Shown: one piece after another, positions 62,863 through 64,000 of the stretch
Layout: every line of letters begins with the position of its first letter
How positions within the stretch are numbered: the first letter of the stretch is position 1
DNA from: VHCN01 sp964589935
Lineage (GTDB): Bacteria > Verrucomicrobiota > Verrucomicrobiia > Limisphaerales > VHCN01
Direction: 5' to 3'
DNA length: 64,000 nt
Assembly (NCBI GenBank): GCA_964589935.1
Contig: CAZPVD010000005.1
Location: forward strand, 124,001 to 188,000
Program-made: the position numbers and the translations under genes
The notes under the pieces: generated by a model
Database searches by the model: none
What the model was told of the DNA's origin: nothing
Seen by the model: only the letters and a program-made list of their open reading frames with translations

Positions 62863-63981
62863 CTATCGAACCCGGTAACGCTCGACTTTCGCTTCGTCCA
62901 GTTCCACACCCAGTCCCGGCTTCGCGTTCGGCCACGCCTGGCCGGGCTTGATGGGCAGCGGCTCCTTCACGATGTCGTCTTCGTAATAGAACGGGCCGAT
63001 GATGTCGCACGGAAATTCCTCCGCGTAGATGCCGCTGGTGCTGAGCGCGAGGTGGACCATCGCCGCGCTGCCGACGCCGAGTTCGAGGTTGCTGCCCACG
63101 GTGCACTTGATACCGGCGGTCTTCGCGAACTGGGCGATCTTCCGTGCGAGCGCGATGCCGCCGGCCTTGCCGACATAAACGGAGAACACATCGCACGCGC
63201 CGAGGCGCACAAGCGTGAGTGCGTCCTGCATCGTATACATGCTCTCATCGGCCACGACCGGCACGCGGATTTGTCGGCGCACGTCGGCCATGTGCGCGAC
63301 ATCCTCCGGCGCGACCGGCTGCTCGGCGAAGTAGATGCCAAACTCGCACAGGCGCGGAATGGTTTTTACCGCAGCGTCAACTGACCAACCGCCGTTCGCG
63401 TCCACGCCGAGCTTGATGCCCGCTCCGATGGCTTCGCGAACTGCCTTCACACGCGCGACATCCTGCTCCGGTTCGATGCCGACTTTTACCTTCATCGCCT
63501 TGAAGCCCTGCGCGATGGCCCAGCGCGCGATTTCGGCGGCTTTTTCCGGCTCGACTCCGGAGACGGACCACTTGGTCGTGACGAACTCGCGCACCTTGCC
63601 GCCGAGCAACTCGAACAAGGGCTTGCCCGCCGACTTGCCCGCGATGTCCCACAGCGCCATCTCGAGGCCGGACTTGGTGAAGTAGTTTCCATACACCGGC
63701 CGCCGCATCTTCTCGGTCAAGCGTTCGACCTCGATTGGGTTCTCGCCGACGAGCAATGGCGCGAGACAGTCGTTGATGAAGTGCGCCGCGGTGACCTGGT
63801 CCTCGCCGCTCCAGCGCGGCGTGCAGGAAACTTCGCCGACGCCGCTGACGCCTGCGTCGGTGTGGACGCGCACGAGCAGGAACGGCGAGACGTTGTGCGC
63901 GCCGCCGCGCCCGCTGCGGATGACGAAGCGCGGTTTGAGCGGCACGCAGATTGGAATCGCTTCGATGCGGGTGATTTTCAT
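62863..63981 (-). CDS. Enolase-superfamily enzyme (mandelate racemase/muconate lactonizing type)
   Basis: A 372-residue enzyme of the MLE-like subgroup. The catalytic KxK lies at Lys164-Lys166 (FKAMKVKVG), metal ligands at Asp194 (DANGG), Glu220 (FAEQPV) and Asp245 (VADES), and a further general base Lys272 (YVGKAGG), the two-lysine pattern of the muconate lactonizing and dipeptide epimerase group. Substrate is unknown; context with lactonase and SDR suggests a sugar acid. It starts 19 bp from the window end and is convergent with the DUF3830 gene. Confidence 0.92.
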   Translation of the reverse strand: MKITRIEAIPICVPLKPRFVIRSGRGGAHNVSPFLLVRVHTDAGVSGVGEVSCTPRWSGEDQVTAAHFINDCLAPLLVGENPIEVERLTEKMRRPVYGNYFTKSGLEMALWDIAGKSAGKPLFELLGGKVREFVTTKWSVSGVEPEKAAEIARWAIAQGFKAMKVKVGIEPEQDVARVKAVREAIGAGIKLGVDANGGWSVDAAVKTIPRLCEFGIYFAEQPVAPEDVAHMADVRRQIRVPVVADESMYTMQDALTLVRLGACDVFSVYVGKAGGIALARKIAQFAKTAGIKCTVGSNLELGVGSAAMVHLALSTSGIYAEEFPCDIIGPFYYEDDIVKEPLPIKPGQAWPNAKPGLGVELDEAKVERYRVR

Positions 63982-64000
63982 AGGACAAAATCTAAGCCAC

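Overview
The window looks like a G+C-rich chromosomal segment of a member of the Verrucomicrobiota, probably in the Pedosphaera/Limisphaera part of the phylum. The signs are several DUF1501 and DUF1549/DUF1553 proteins, a very large dehydrogenase-like protein with a terminal c-type cytochrome domain, Tat-exported Gfo/Idh/MocA and sulfatase genes, a prepilin-type N-terminus and an outer-membrane (Lol) system. A DivIC/FtsB-like gene argues against Planctomycetes, which lack most of the classical divisome. Placement below phylum level is a guess.

Layout. 1-2819 (-): mfd, cut by the window edge. 2.8-5.9 kb (+): a membrane Ser/Thr kinase with LRR-like repeats. 5.9-8.0 kb (-): sugar ABC permease and binding protein without an ATPase. 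8.1-9.9 kb (-): a small membrane protein and an FG-GAP/VCBS protein. 9.9-17.2 kb (+): lolC/E-lolD, ilvE, mcsA-mcsB and clpC, closed by a bidirectional hairpin terminator. 17.3-20.3 kb (-): an ABC-2 exporter with its membrane-fusion lipoprotein. 20.4-29.7 kb: housekeeping genes (phosphoribosyltransferase, Dus, Xer recombinase, DivIC-like protein, ExeA/GspB pair, an RluA-methyltransferase fusion) and a vWA-like surface protein. 29.9-45.4 kb: exported PVC-type catabolic proteins (giant dehydrogenase/cytochrome, CE15-like esterase, Gfo/Idh/MocA, sulfatase, ThuA-rhodanese, cupredoxin), a glycoside hydrolase-GT2 fusion, a nucleotidyltransferase pair and rdgB. 45.4-49.3 kb: a DUF59 fusion gene next to a compact restriction-modification module flanked by an 88-bp direct repeat. 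49.7-60.7 kb: four DUF1501 proteins and two DUF1549/DUF1553 cytochromes. 60.7-64 kb: an SMP-30/SDR/DUF3830/enolase-superfamily group, probably for sugar-acid catabolism.

The most unusual signal cuts across the genes: short tandem arrays of 7-bp units, each locus with its own unit sequence but all with period 7. They lie in frame inside mfd (five loci), the RluA-methyltransferase gene, rdgB and a DUF1549/DUF1553 gene, and also at the end of lolD. Several occur as inverted pairs that could form hairpins. They resemble the heptanucleotide repeats known from cyanobacteria, but here they add peptide loops to conserved enzymes.

A second strong signal is the restriction-modification module at 47.2-49.2 kb. 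An 88-bp copy of the neighbouring gene's 5' end lies on its far side, the pattern expected from insertion with long target duplication.

No gap between genes exceeds about 220 bp. I saw no tRNA, rRNA, CRISPR array or insertion sequence.
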